From Leishmania donovani (taxonomy: Eukaryota; Euglenozoa; Kinetoplastea; Trypanosomatida; Trypanosomatidae), in assembly GCF_000227135.1 (NCBI RefSeq), contig NC_018233.1, forward strand, positions 389,958-453,957: a DNA stretch of 64,000 nt. The letters are read 5' to 3'. Made by a program: the position numbers and the translations under genes. The first letter of the stretch is position 1, and each line of letters starts with the position of its first letter. The notes under the pieces were generated by a model. That model searched no databases. It was not told the DNA's origin and worked only from the letters and a program-made list of their open reading frames with translations. Of this stretch, positions 48,980 through 57,934 are shown piece after piece.

Positions 48980-49891
48980 TGGTGCGAAAGAGGACAGTCA
49001 GCACCGCATGTGCGTGCCGCTGCATGCCGTTTCGCACAAGGCGCTATGGTGGGGATGTCTTCACAGGACTAATCGACCAAGCTTGCCCCCGTAGTGGGTG
49101 CAGCAATGATGTGTTTGCGCGGGCGTTGGCCCCTCCCCCCGACGGCACCGCCTCCTTCCTTATACCTATCCACGCAAGCGCAACGCTGCACCGGAGGGGA
49201 GCGCGATGGGGTAAGCACCTGCAGAGGGCGCCAAAGGAGTGACGTGCGCGGACACCCAACGGAAAATGACGACTACGAGCGCTTGGGATGCCAGCGGGGA
49301 AGAGGTGCGCAGGATGACGCCTGCTGTGTCGCGCACGGGCATGCGGCAAGCGAGAGACACGCACGCACGCGCCGGCTCCCGCAAAGGGGCGGGAGATGCG
49401 CCCCTCTCTTTCCACCTTTCCGCGGTAGGAGAGGTACCGCTCGGTATTTGATCGCGCTCACATGGTCCATACGCGTGCATGCGCACGCGTGCTGCTGCCT
49501 TGGCTGCTTCTTCGTTCATCGTTGCCTTCCTGCTTGCCTGCCCTCTCTCTCTTTTGCCTTTTCCTTCGCCCTCCCGCCACCCCACCACCGCTTCATCATC
49601 GGCGCCCTCACGTGTCTTCGCGGCGGTGTGCGGGATGGGGCAGAGACCCCGTCTTGAACGAGAAGGGCGCTGAGCAACCGCCTCTTATCGAACCTGCCCC
49701 AGCGCGCCGTAATTCGTGCCGTGTCGTGTCTGACCGTTGCGACGGGCGATACGGTGCAACCCACGTGGATGCGGCTGCTGTTGGCGCTTCTCCTTCCTTG
49801 CCCTGATACATACCGTACAGCCGCAGACGCGTGTTACCATTCACGAGCTTGATTGGACATCAGACACTTCGCTTGCCCTCCGCCCTCCACG
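48980..49891. other. Intergenic spacer (0.9 kb)
   Basis: No gene seen. The first ~350 bp are mixed-composition sequence without strong pyrimidine bias; the later part has CT-rich tracts (49495-49575) and a short C/T tract at 49872-49890 next to the following ATG. A diverged retroposon is possible in the first half but I cannot support it. Confidence 0.5.
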
Positions 49892-52195
49892 ATGTTGCGC
49901 TACGCACCGATGCGGCGTTGCAGCGCGGCGGCCATGCAGACGCTAAGCTCCTGGCTTACAGACCTCGCCGAGGAGTCGATGGCCGTGCCGTCGGCCACTG
50001 ACGCGGTCCTGCACACGAGGCAGAATGATGGGCAAGGGCCCACCCGCAAGACACCTGCGCAGCTGTGGCGTGAGTTGGAAGACGCTGCCGCTCACGCGAA
50101 CGCCCTTCGCGAGACCGACACGCTGTTCAGCATCCTGCGGTGTCTTCTGCTCAAGCAGCAGTATCCCACCGACGTGCACGCGTGGGCTCGCCTCGCGAAG
50201 CAACTGTTGCCCTACAGCGGCATCGAACAGAGGTCGGTGCTGCACTACCCGGGCCGGCCCGATGCCTCGTACCGCAGAGACGGGCACCCACGCGGCAGCA
50301 GCCTAGCCAATCTCTCCTCGTCCAGCGACCCTGTGCTCACTGGCGCGGACGGCGGCATCGGAGACGATGGCGCATCGCGTCGAGGCGGCGGTGGTGCCAG
50401 GCGAGGCGGGGAGCACGCAGTGCCGTACAGCCTGTACCCCTCGCGCGAGACACTCTTGCTGAGCGGCGGCGTCGTGCCACTCAGCGCGCGTGTGCCGTTC
50501 GGCGACGGCAGAGCGATCGCGTTGTTTGTGCGCGGCTTTACTCGGTTCGTGGAGGGCCAGCTGGGCGTGCAGCCGCACACGCAGCTTACCTCGGAGCTGT
50601 TGCAGGTAGTCAAAGACGTGTCGGACGCCGTGACGGAGGCGTTGGCCGCGAACGCAGACTCCTTGCAGCTGGAGCTACTGCTGCCGGCGTTGCTGGACTA
50701 CATGGAGCTGCTCCACGTGCTGGACTTGTGCACGGCCACGGCGACCGGCCGTGGGCCGCTCGCGATGAAAGATGAGCGCCGTGCTGCTGCCGGGGCGACG
50801 GGGAGAGACGACGAGCCGAGCGGGCACGGTCGATCATCACCGCCACGGTCGTCGAGGCCGACGCGCTTTCTTCAGAACATGGCCAACGACCTTGCACAGA
50901 ACGTCATGGCCGGTGCTGCGCGTGGGGCTCGCGTCGTCCTCTACTATCTGAGCGAGCGTTTTGCCGCTGTTGTAGAGGCGTACCAGGCGGACGCGCCGGC
51001 CACCTTCACCGATAAGATGTACTGGGCGCAGCAGCGGTACCTGCTAACTCTCACCCGCGCCTGCATGTGGTCCATCAGTCAACATTACACGCCAGCCACC
51101 ACCGCTGCATTGTCTGCGGCGCCAGGGAGCGTTGCCTCGTCGCCGTCGCCGCACGTGCAGGGGCTGCGGTCCACTGTCGCCCCAACGGACCTCGTCGCCA
51201 CCGCGCCTATGAACGCTCACATACAGGCGCTGTACGACCACATCGATGTGCTCTTCCAACGGAACACGCATGCCGACAACCCGCTGCACCTGACCGACGA
51301 GGAGGTGGCGCAGCTGAAAGAAATACACACAGCCGCGCTGCTGCGTGCACTGCGCATCGAGGAGGCGGCCCCGGACGCGTACCTGCGCCGCGCGTTGGAG
51401 GTGGTGGATCGGGTGCCGGCGTCCATGGCCATCGAAGGCGAGCTAATCGCAGGCAAGGTGCGGCTGTTGGAGCTGGACAGCGACACGGTGGACGAAGAGG
51501 GTAGGGCTGCCATCTACGACGACTTGCTGACGTCGCTTCGAAGCTTGGTGGAGATGCGGCCACGCTTTTCGAGGCACGACGGCGCTCATCATGCTGCCGG
51601 TGGAGGTGTTGCGGCTGCTGCGTCGGCAAGCACACCCGCCGACGGCGGCGGCGGCGAGGAAGACGAAGGTGATGGCGAGCAACTGCGACTCGACGCGGCA
51701 ACGCAGGCGATCTTGCAGCGTGCCCACGCCGACGTCATCACGGCCTTCTGCGCGGCGCACAAGGAGGAGTGGTCGAACGAGGCGTACAACATCCTCGTCG
51801 CGCACAAGTACCACGGCGTCAAGATCACGAACGACCTCATACGGCCGGTCCTGGAGGTGTTCAGCCGCCGCGGCGACTGCCGTGTCTTCAGCTTGGTGGA
51901 TTTATGCGTGCTCTACAGCAATGAGCCGATCGACATGCACACCATCGCGCTGCTGTTCCGCACATGCGCGGCGGCCGGTGACCACTACCGCGCTCGCACG
52001 TTCCTGCAGCTGGTGAACGAGATTATACATGGGTTTCTTGTGAAGTGTCCGGCCTCGGTGAAGGAGTCGCTGCAGGAGTTGAAGCTGCTCGACCCGCCGC
52101 CGCGGCACCTGTTCGTCTCGACCGAGGATGATCTTGTGCAGAGTGCGCTCGGCGAGCAGCAGCGCACCGTACGCCGGCTTCCTACCGGGTCTTGA
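49892..52195 (+). CDS. Hypothetical, probably mitochondrial, helical-repeat protein (767 aa)
   Basis: The N-terminus, MLRYAPMRRCSAAAMQTLSS, is basic, Ser/Ala-rich and free of acidic residues, which fits a mitochondrial presequence. The body is helical. Stretches such as NEAYNILVAHKYHGVKITND, VFSRRGDCRVFSLVDLCVLY and LLFRTCAAAGDHYRARTFLQ (residues ~625-710) look like paired helices of pentatricopeptide (PPR) type. Acidic and Gly-rich disordered inserts occur near 140-180, 290-325 and 565-605. Trypanosomatid mitochondria have many PPR-like RNA-processing and ribosome proteins, so such a role is plausible, but the PPR call is weak. The in-frame TTG at 49853 is not used as start; 49892 is the first ATG. 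Confidence 0.8.
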   Translation: MLRYAPMRRCSAAAMQTLSSWLTDLAEESMAVPSATDAVLHTRQNDGQGPTRKTPAQLWRELEDAAAHANALRETDTLFSILRCLLLKQQYPTDVHAWARLAKQLLPYSGIEQRSVLHYPGRPDASYRRDGHPRGSSLANLSSSSDPVLTGADGGIGDDGASRRGGGGARRGGEHAVPYSLYPSRETLLLSGGVVPLSARVPFGDGRAIALFVRGFTRFVEGQLGVQPHTQLTSELLQVVKDVSDAVTEALAANADSLQLELLLPALLDYMELLHVLDLCTATATGRGPLAMKDERRAAAGATGRDDEPSGHGRSSPPRSSRPTRFLQNMANDLAQNVMAGAARGARVVLYYLSERFAAVVEAYQADAPATFTDKMYWAQQRYLLTLTRACMWSISQHYTPATTAALSAAPGSVASSPSPHVQGLRSTVAPTDLVATAPMNAHIQALYDHIDVLFQRNTHADNPLHLTDEEVAQLKEIHTAALLRALRIEEAAPDAYLRRALEVVDRVPASMAIEGELIAGKVRLLELDSDTVDEEGRAAIYDDLLTSLRSLVEMRPRFSRHDGAHHAAGGGVAAAASASTPADGGGGEEDEGDGEQLRLDAATQAILQRAHADVITAFCAAHKEEWSNEAYNILVAHKYHGVKITNDLIRPVLEVFSRRGDCRVFSLVDLCVLYSNEPIDMHTIALLFRTCAAAGDHYRARTFLQLVNEIIHGFLVKCPASVKESLQELKLLDPPPRHLFVSTEDDLVQSALGEQQRTVRRLPTGS

Positions 52196-52844
52196 AGTAC
52201 CGAACGAGGGTGGTGGCCATGCTACTCGTCGTGGTGGCAGCATCCGGGATCCACCTCCTCCCTCGTCCCCTTCACCGCGGATGTGCGCGCGGGCCAGCCC
52301 TTGCGCACGTGCTGGCTCGCCGGCTCACATGAGCCGACATCGACAAACCCCACTCGCACGCGGCGCTCTCGTGCCGGAGCCGCATCACATGCGAAGCAAA
52401 CGAGAGGCAAATCACGGACAAGGCAATACTGCTGCTGTGGCAGTGCTGGCAGTGAGGAGAACGGCATGCGCTTCTTCATCCTCGCCACAACGAAATGCCG
52501 ATCTACGTCGTCCGGCGGGGCGGTGTGAGGGAGGCGGCTGCTCCTATCCCTCGGGGGGGGGCGCTTGTACTCACCGCCGTGTTCGCACCGCCTTCTCCAC
52601 CGTGACGCACGCCTCAAGAAACGCGGTTGATGTTGTTCGTCGGACGCAACGCAACACCCTCACCTCCCCTTCCTTCCTTCCGTCCCTTTCTTTCACCCTC
52701 TCCCCCCCCCCCCACCGTGACGCACATGCTCACGCACACTCGCTTGCCGGCGTGCTCCGTTAGCGCACACACTGCCTGCTGCTTCACCTCGAGGGCTGGC
52801 ACACACGCACACACATACGCACACACGCCAGCGCTGTCGTCGCC
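52196..52844. other. Intergenic spacer (0.65 kb)
   Basis: No gene seen. A pyrimidine tract with a 12-base C run (52702-52713) lies upstream of the G-patch gene. The next AG is at 52762-52763, a plausible acceptor giving an 81-nt 5' UTR. Confidence 0.6.
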
Positions 52845-53537
52845 ATGAGCACCGATCCGAATGGCACTCGCTGGTCAAACTCCGAGAAGAACTTCGGAAA
52901 AGCGCTGCTGAAGAAGTCGGGGTGGACAGAGGGCGCCGGCCTCGGCAGGGGGCAGGATGGCGTCGTCGATCACATCAAGGTAACCCGCAAGGATGGCGTG
53001 ATGGGGCTCGGCTATCAGGCTGGGGTGCAGGAGACGTGGACGACGCAGTCACTCGGCTTCGCCGACGTCCTCACACGCATCAAGGCGTCCACTACCGCCG
53101 CCATCAGCGACTCAGACGACGACGGTGAGGCGTCGCGGTCGTCCTCGCCGACGACCAACGGGGAGGCGAAGAAGATCGGCATGAGCCGCCACTACAAGAT
53201 GTACGCCAGACGCAACGCCCTGAAGACGGAGCTCATCCACGGTGGCGACAGCGCCGAAACGGAGGCGAAACGGCTGGAGATTCTCGGCAGCGCGGCGATG
53301 AAGCGTCGGCGCGACGCGGACAGCGACGACGATAACGACGGAGCGGGTCGGAATTGCAGCCAGAGCACGTCCTCCGCCTCCACGCTCAAATCGCCACTGC
53401 TGCTTCGGCTTATGGCACGCAGCTCCAAGGACGAGCCGAAGCCGACGGCGGGCGACATGACACCGGCGCAGCTCATCACCGTAACAAAGCCGCATCCGCG
53501 GCCTCCAAAATGCACGGATACGCCGTTCCTTGCCTAA
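52845..53537 (+). CDS. PinX1/Pxr1-like G-patch protein (230 aa)
   Basis: Residues ~8-75 match the N-terminus of PinX1/Pxr1. TRWSNSEKNFGKALLKKSGW, then GAGLGRGQDGVVDHIKV, DGVMGLGY and ETWTTQSLGFADVL follow the family order, including the G-patch Gly pattern GW-x-GAGLG and the KV strand. PinX1/Pxr1 activates a DEAH helicase in nucleolar rRNA and snoRNA processing and, in yeast and humans, also restrains telomerase. The remainder (residues 90-200) is Ser/Asp/Glu/Lys-rich, with a predicted nuclear-type basic cluster MKRRRDADSDDD. The C-terminus differs from human PinX1, and the protein is shorter (230 versus 328 residues), so only the G-patch region can be compared. The ATG matches the family start. 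Telomere involvement in this organism is untested. Confidence 0.88.
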   Translation: MSTDPNGTRWSNSEKNFGKALLKKSGWTEGAGLGRGQDGVVDHIKVTRKDGVMGLGYQAGVQETWTTQSLGFADVLTRIKASTTAAISDSDDDGEASRSSSPTTNGEAKKIGMSRHYKMYARRNALKTELIHGGDSAETEAKRLEILGSAAMKRRRDADSDDDNDGAGRNCSQSTSSASTLKSPLLLRLMARSSKDEPKPTAGDMTPAQLITVTKPHPRPPKCTDTPFLA

Positions 53538-54806
53538 TGATGGCGGTGGCGATGGTGGTGGTGGTGGCGAGCCCGATGGCGTGGCTGTGAGACATCATGC
53601 GTTGCGAAGGGGCGGATTGCTGTGGGCGTGCGCCCGCGCTCTTTGCCTTCATCTAGCCTTCTCTCTCCACACTCTCCCCGTGCGATGCCGCTGCGTGTTG
53701 GCGGTCGTGGCGAACACGACGAGACTGAGTCGTTTAAAGCACTCGGAATGGAAAGGCGAGGTGGCGTCGAGCTGCCGCGGCAGCGGTGCGGATGCCCCGT
53801 GGCGCGCCCGCCTTCCTCTCTTCCACCCACTCACCACACATACACACACATACCCATCCATCTTCTCTGAGCAGAGGCAGTAGAGAGCGCTTGTGGCGAG
53901 AGGTTTGTGAGTCTCTTGAGCGCGTGCCACGAGCACCACCCCCACCACTCTGTCTCTGCGCGTGTTGTGTGTGTGTGTGTCTCATGCATAAGCGGGAGAG
54001 CCGCGCCACCCCTTTGCTCCTCGATCCCTTCATCAACGCCTGCGCATGTGGGCGCGTGGCAGAGGGGGGGGGGATTGCTGCACGTAAGATGCGCGTAACA
54101 AGCCCCGCAACAAGAACACTCACACGAACTCTACTGGGAGACGTGGCACTGTCGTGTGGATGACCTGCCCGTCGCTTCAGCTGCGGCAGATGTCTGTGAC
54201 TGTGTGTGCACACGCGCGATGGAACAGGGGTCACTGGAATACTTGGAAGTCTCTTATGGCTGCACGATGTGGGGATGCATGCTGTCCGGCAAACAGTGGT
54301 GCTCATGCGTTCTCCCGCTCCGAGGGACTGCTCGATGAAGCGCTGTTCTCGTTGGCTACCCCATCTCGCCACCCCACCCACCCACGTGTGCGCGTCTTGT
54401 CATGCCCCCTCTTCCTGCTGGTCTCCACTAGCCCTCTTCCTCATCCTGCCTTCGTTGCTCCACCACCACCACCGCGGCGACAGCCATCCATGCACGAGAC
54501 GGGGGAGGGGCTTTTGTGAAGAGCCTAGACAAGACGTGCAAAGAACGTGTTTGGCTTGTCGCGCATCTCCGTACGTCTCCGCGGCGCACCTCGGCACACA
54601 CCGACACGGCCGTGCCCGCAAGCACAGCAAGAGCATCCATCAGACGACACATTCACACGTGCGCGGGTGTGCGTGCGCTACTCGTCAGAGGTGTGCTGCT
54701 TCATAGAGATTAAGATTGGCAGGCCTGCGGCGAACGAAACGTGGCAGTGGCCTTCCAGCCTCCCTCACCTCCGCACGACGGCGTCTTTAGGCGGGTCACC
54801 GAAGCC
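53538..54806. other. Intergenic spacer (1.3 kb)
   Basis: No gene seen. GT tract (53966-53981), G run (54065-54073), CA tract near 53837-53850, CT-rich stretch at 54410-54470. The acceptor for the kinesin gene is not obvious. Confidence 0.55.
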
Positions 54807-57482
54807 ATGTCGGAGCGCGTTCATGTTGTTGTGCGTATCCGCCCCTTCATCGCCTCTGACCCACCCGATGCAGAGCTGAACACGCTCGTGCTCGACCCGA
54901 CGCACGTCAGCGTGGGCAACAACCGCGTCTTCAAGGCGGATCGAGTGTACATGATGGAGGACGCCACGGAGGTCATCTACGCCGAGTCCATAGCGCCGCT
55001 GATCAGCCGCTTTCTTCGGGGATTCAACACCAGCGTCCTCGCGTACGGCCAGACAGGGACGGGCAAAACCTTTACGGTGCAGTCCCTCCTGCCTCTGTTG
55101 CTGACGGACATCATGGCAGACAAGGGTCTGCGCAGCGGCGCGGCAGGGGTACCCAACGCACAGACGTCGACCTCGCTCACGGCAAAAGCACCACTGTTGT
55201 ACCTGCAGTACGTTGAGGTGTACGGTGAAACGATCCGCGACCTGCTGGAAGGCCCAGCCGCCGCCGCGTTGCGCAGCGACGGTGAAGAGCCCAGCAAGAT
55301 CCGCCTCGTGACGACGACGGCACCGGGGGCGCGGGCGACCAGCCCGTCTTCGGAGCGCGCGGACCGGCAACTTTCTCCCATAGACGAACGTGACGCCGCA
55401 GCATCGCCGACGGCAGGCTGTGTTCTTGTAGGCGCCACCATCGTCCCCATCTTCACGCTCGCGCAGGCGGCGGAGCTGATCGCTCGCGGTGGCACTCGAC
55501 GCGCAACCGGGTCTACAAACGTACACGCGCACTCGAGCCGGAGTCACGCCATCCTCACCCTCTTTCACGCTCGCTACGCGTGCCGGCTCGACGTTGTCGA
55601 CTTGGCCGGCTCAGAGAGAGAGAAGAAGACGGGAAACGTGGGCGTGCGCTTCCAGGAGAGTATCGCCATCAACACTGGACTGCTGGCGCTGGGCAACGTC
55701 ATGCGTGCGCTGAGTCGCATCCATAGAGCTGCCAACGGCAAGGAGGCGGGCCGGGGTGGTGGGGCAGGGCATCAACGGGCGCAGCACGTTCCCTACCGCA
55801 GCAGTCGCCTGACGCGTCTGTTGCAGGACACCCTCGGCGGCAACAGCGCCACGGTGCTCATCGCCTGCGTTGCACCCGACACGTACAACCGCGATGAGAC
55901 GCTGCGGACGCTGCAGTACTGCTCCCTCGCGCTGCGCATTCTGAATGAGCCGCTGCAGCAGTACGAGCGACTTCGACGCGCACAGTCGCCGCTGTGTCGT
56001 CGTGGAAGCCCCTCCGCCGCCGCCGCGGTCTCGCCACTGTCGCTGCGCGAGGGTTCATACACGGCCACCGCAGCTACGAGGGCTTGCAGGGACAGCGAGG
56101 AGGCAGACGAGCCGAAGATGACCCAGCTGAAGGTGCTCGAGCTGCAGTCTGCCTACGCCAGTCTCCAGCAGCAGTACGACGAGCAAGCCGAGGTGATTGC
56201 CAACATGTGCGCGTCGCACGCAACAACGAAGGAGCGGCTGGCGCTGTGCGAGCGGGAGCTCCGCAAGGACGAGGGCATCTTCACCCAGCAAATACGTGCC
56301 ATGCAGGAGCTCGTGTGCGAGAACCGAAAGCTGCGGCGGCGGCTGGCGAAGGTATTTGCCCCCCCCACTACCACCACCAACACTACAGCAGCAGCGACCG
56401 CTGGACGCGATAAAGCAGCCATGGCGCACGACCCGCTCTTCCGTGGCGGTGATGGCCTACCTGAGTCCACGTGCACAGAAACGGACTCGCACCATGGTGA
56501 CAAGGACCTTACGGACGCCGTGCGCCACCTGCTGCTCGCTGGTGATCGCGATGCCGCGGGCAGAATGGGTGTCTCACTGCAGCTTGCACCCTCGCACTCT
56601 CAAGGCCACCGTCAGCAACACTCAGCCCCAGTAGCTGCCGCCGCGGCTACTCGACCGCCGCTGTCGGCCCATTCGCCGCACCGCTCGCAGGACGTCAGGG
56701 ATGGTGTCACGGGCGGCACTCAGTACGTGCCACTCGAGGAGTTACCGCTGGCAGTGGCACACCAAGCCGGGGTGCGGGTCGACGATGGCCGCGGAGGTGC
56801 AGAGACACCGACATACCCAGGGGCGGGGGGGCGCACAGAGGCTTCTCACGCGCTGGACGGCATGACGCCTGGCGGTGCTGCTGCTCCAACTCCTGCAGAG
56901 CCTGCCCAGTCGTTCATCCGCTACATTCTCGGCCTGCATGGCATCGATCCAGAAGCTGAGCAAGCAGGTGACGTTGACGGTGGTGACGGAAGAGGGCGGG
57001 CAGGAGCGGGAGCGGTGGCGGTGGCAGCCACGTCTCTCCAGTCGTCCATCCGCAAATCCGCGGCCACGAGCGTAGGTGGGGTGGCGCTGGAACCTGCAGA
57101 AGTATCGGAGACAACCGCAGGGAGCAGCCGCCATGACCACGCGCGACAGGAAGGTGCACCATCGCCTCTGAACTACGCTCTGTCGCGCCGCTCCGGCCGC
57201 TTCGCCGCGTCCTTTCCTCCGCAAACGATGGGGGCGCTCTCTGAGGGAGAGCACAGCAGCTGGGAAAGGCAGGTGGATCGCCGGGGAGGCGGCGCTGATG
57301 CAGCTCAGCTAGACAGCTCGGCGGTGCTGCTGCTGGCGAAGGAGGTGCTGCGTTACCAAGGAACGAATGCGGAGTTGCGCAACCAGGTCCAGGTACTTCA
57401 AGCAGAGCTGGATGGTAAGCAGCGAGAGGCAGCGCTGCTGCGTCTGGAGCTGCAAGAAATGAAGGAACTCTTCACGACGTAA
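54807..57482 (+). CDS. Kinesin motor protein, N-terminal motor (891 aa)
   Basis: A microtubule motor with its catalytic domain at residues ~1-385. VHVVVRIRPF opens it, and the P-loop GQTGTGKT starts at residue 81. Switch I is NVHAHSSRSHAIL (~235-247), switch II DVVDLAGSERE (~263-273), and the microtubule-binding helix YRSSRLTRLLQDTLGGNSAT (~330-349). All ATPase motifs are intact. A Ser/Thr/Ala-rich insert lies at ~170-200 and a Gly-rich one at ~312-325. After the motor come coiled-coil segments at ~435-515 and ~835-890, with a long disordered middle. A plus-end-directed N-kinesin is likely; I cannot assign a family, and it may be a trypanosomatid-specific one. The first ATG in frame is 54807, and the upstream GTG frame is ignored. 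Confidence 0.95.
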   Translation: MSERVHVVVRIRPFIASDPPDAELNTLVLDPTHVSVGNNRVFKADRVYMMEDATEVIYAESIAPLISRFLRGFNTSVLAYGQTGTGKTFTVQSLLPLLLTDIMADKGLRSGAAGVPNAQTSTSLTAKAPLLYLQYVEVYGETIRDLLEGPAAAALRSDGEEPSKIRLVTTTAPGARATSPSSERADRQLSPIDERDAAASPTAGCVLVGATIVPIFTLAQAAELIARGGTRRATGSTNVHAHSSRSHAILTLFHARYACRLDVVDLAGSEREKKTGNVGVRFQESIAINTGLLALGNVMRALSRIHRAANGKEAGRGGGAGHQRAQHVPYRSSRLTRLLQDTLGGNSATVLIACVAPDTYNRDETLRTLQYCSLALRILNEPLQQYERLRRAQSPLCRRGSPSAAAAVSPLSLREGSYTATAATRACRDSEEADEPKMTQLKVLELQSAYASLQQQYDEQAEVIANMCASHATTKERLALCERELRKDEGIFTQQIRAMQELVCENRKLRRRLAKVFAPPTTTTNTTAAATAGRDKAAMAHDPLFRGGDGLPESTCTETDSHHGDKDLTDAVRHLLLAGDRDAAGRMGVSLQLAPSHSQGHRQQHSAPVAAAAATRPPLSAHSPHRSQDVRDGVTGGTQYVPLEELPLAVAHQAGVRVDDGRGGAETPTYPGAGGRTEASHALDGMTPGGAAAPTPAEPAQSFIRYILGLHGIDPEAEQAGDVDGGDGRGRAGAGAVAVAATSLQSSIRKSAATSVGGVALEPAEVSETTAGSSRHDHARQEGAPSPLNYALSRRSGRFAASFPPQTMGALSEGEHSSWERQVDRRGGGADAAQLDSSAVLLLAKEVLRYQGTNAELRNQVQVLQAELDGKQREAALLRLELQEMKELFTT

Positions 57483-57934
57483 AGGCGGCCTTCAGTCCCT
57501 CTGTGTGTCGGCCAAACTCCCTCGCATGCTCACGCGTGCTGCTCGTACCCTGTATCACCTGCACGCAATACATACCGATGCGCACGTGCAAGCCCCGGCT
57601 CCGTGAGCTGTTAAGCTGATGCAGGCAAAGCCACTGGGCCCATCCGCTTGGCACTGGTCCGAGCCCGTCACGGACATCATATACGATGCTGGCGGCAGAC
57701 ACTTGAGTCTGCGTATGCTTGCTCGGTGTGCCCCCTCCCACCCTCCCCACGCGCGCACACGCACGCGCATGCGCCGTCTATCTCTCTGCATCTCTCCCTC
57801 TCCTCACGCGCACGCGCGCTCTCTCACATCGCTCGGGCGCGTTGGGCTTTTCCGTCTTGTCGAGATTCATCGCACGCGTGCACGCACGCGCACAGCGTAG
57901 CAAAAAGAGAGCGAGAGAGCACATTCCAGGAGCA
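57483..57934. other. Intergenic spacer (0.45 kb)
   Basis: No gene seen. It includes CACG-rich and CT-rich stretches (57750-57800). AG sites near 57928-57932 lie only a few nucleotides before the next ATG; an upstream acceptor near 57898 is also possible. Confidence 0.55.
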
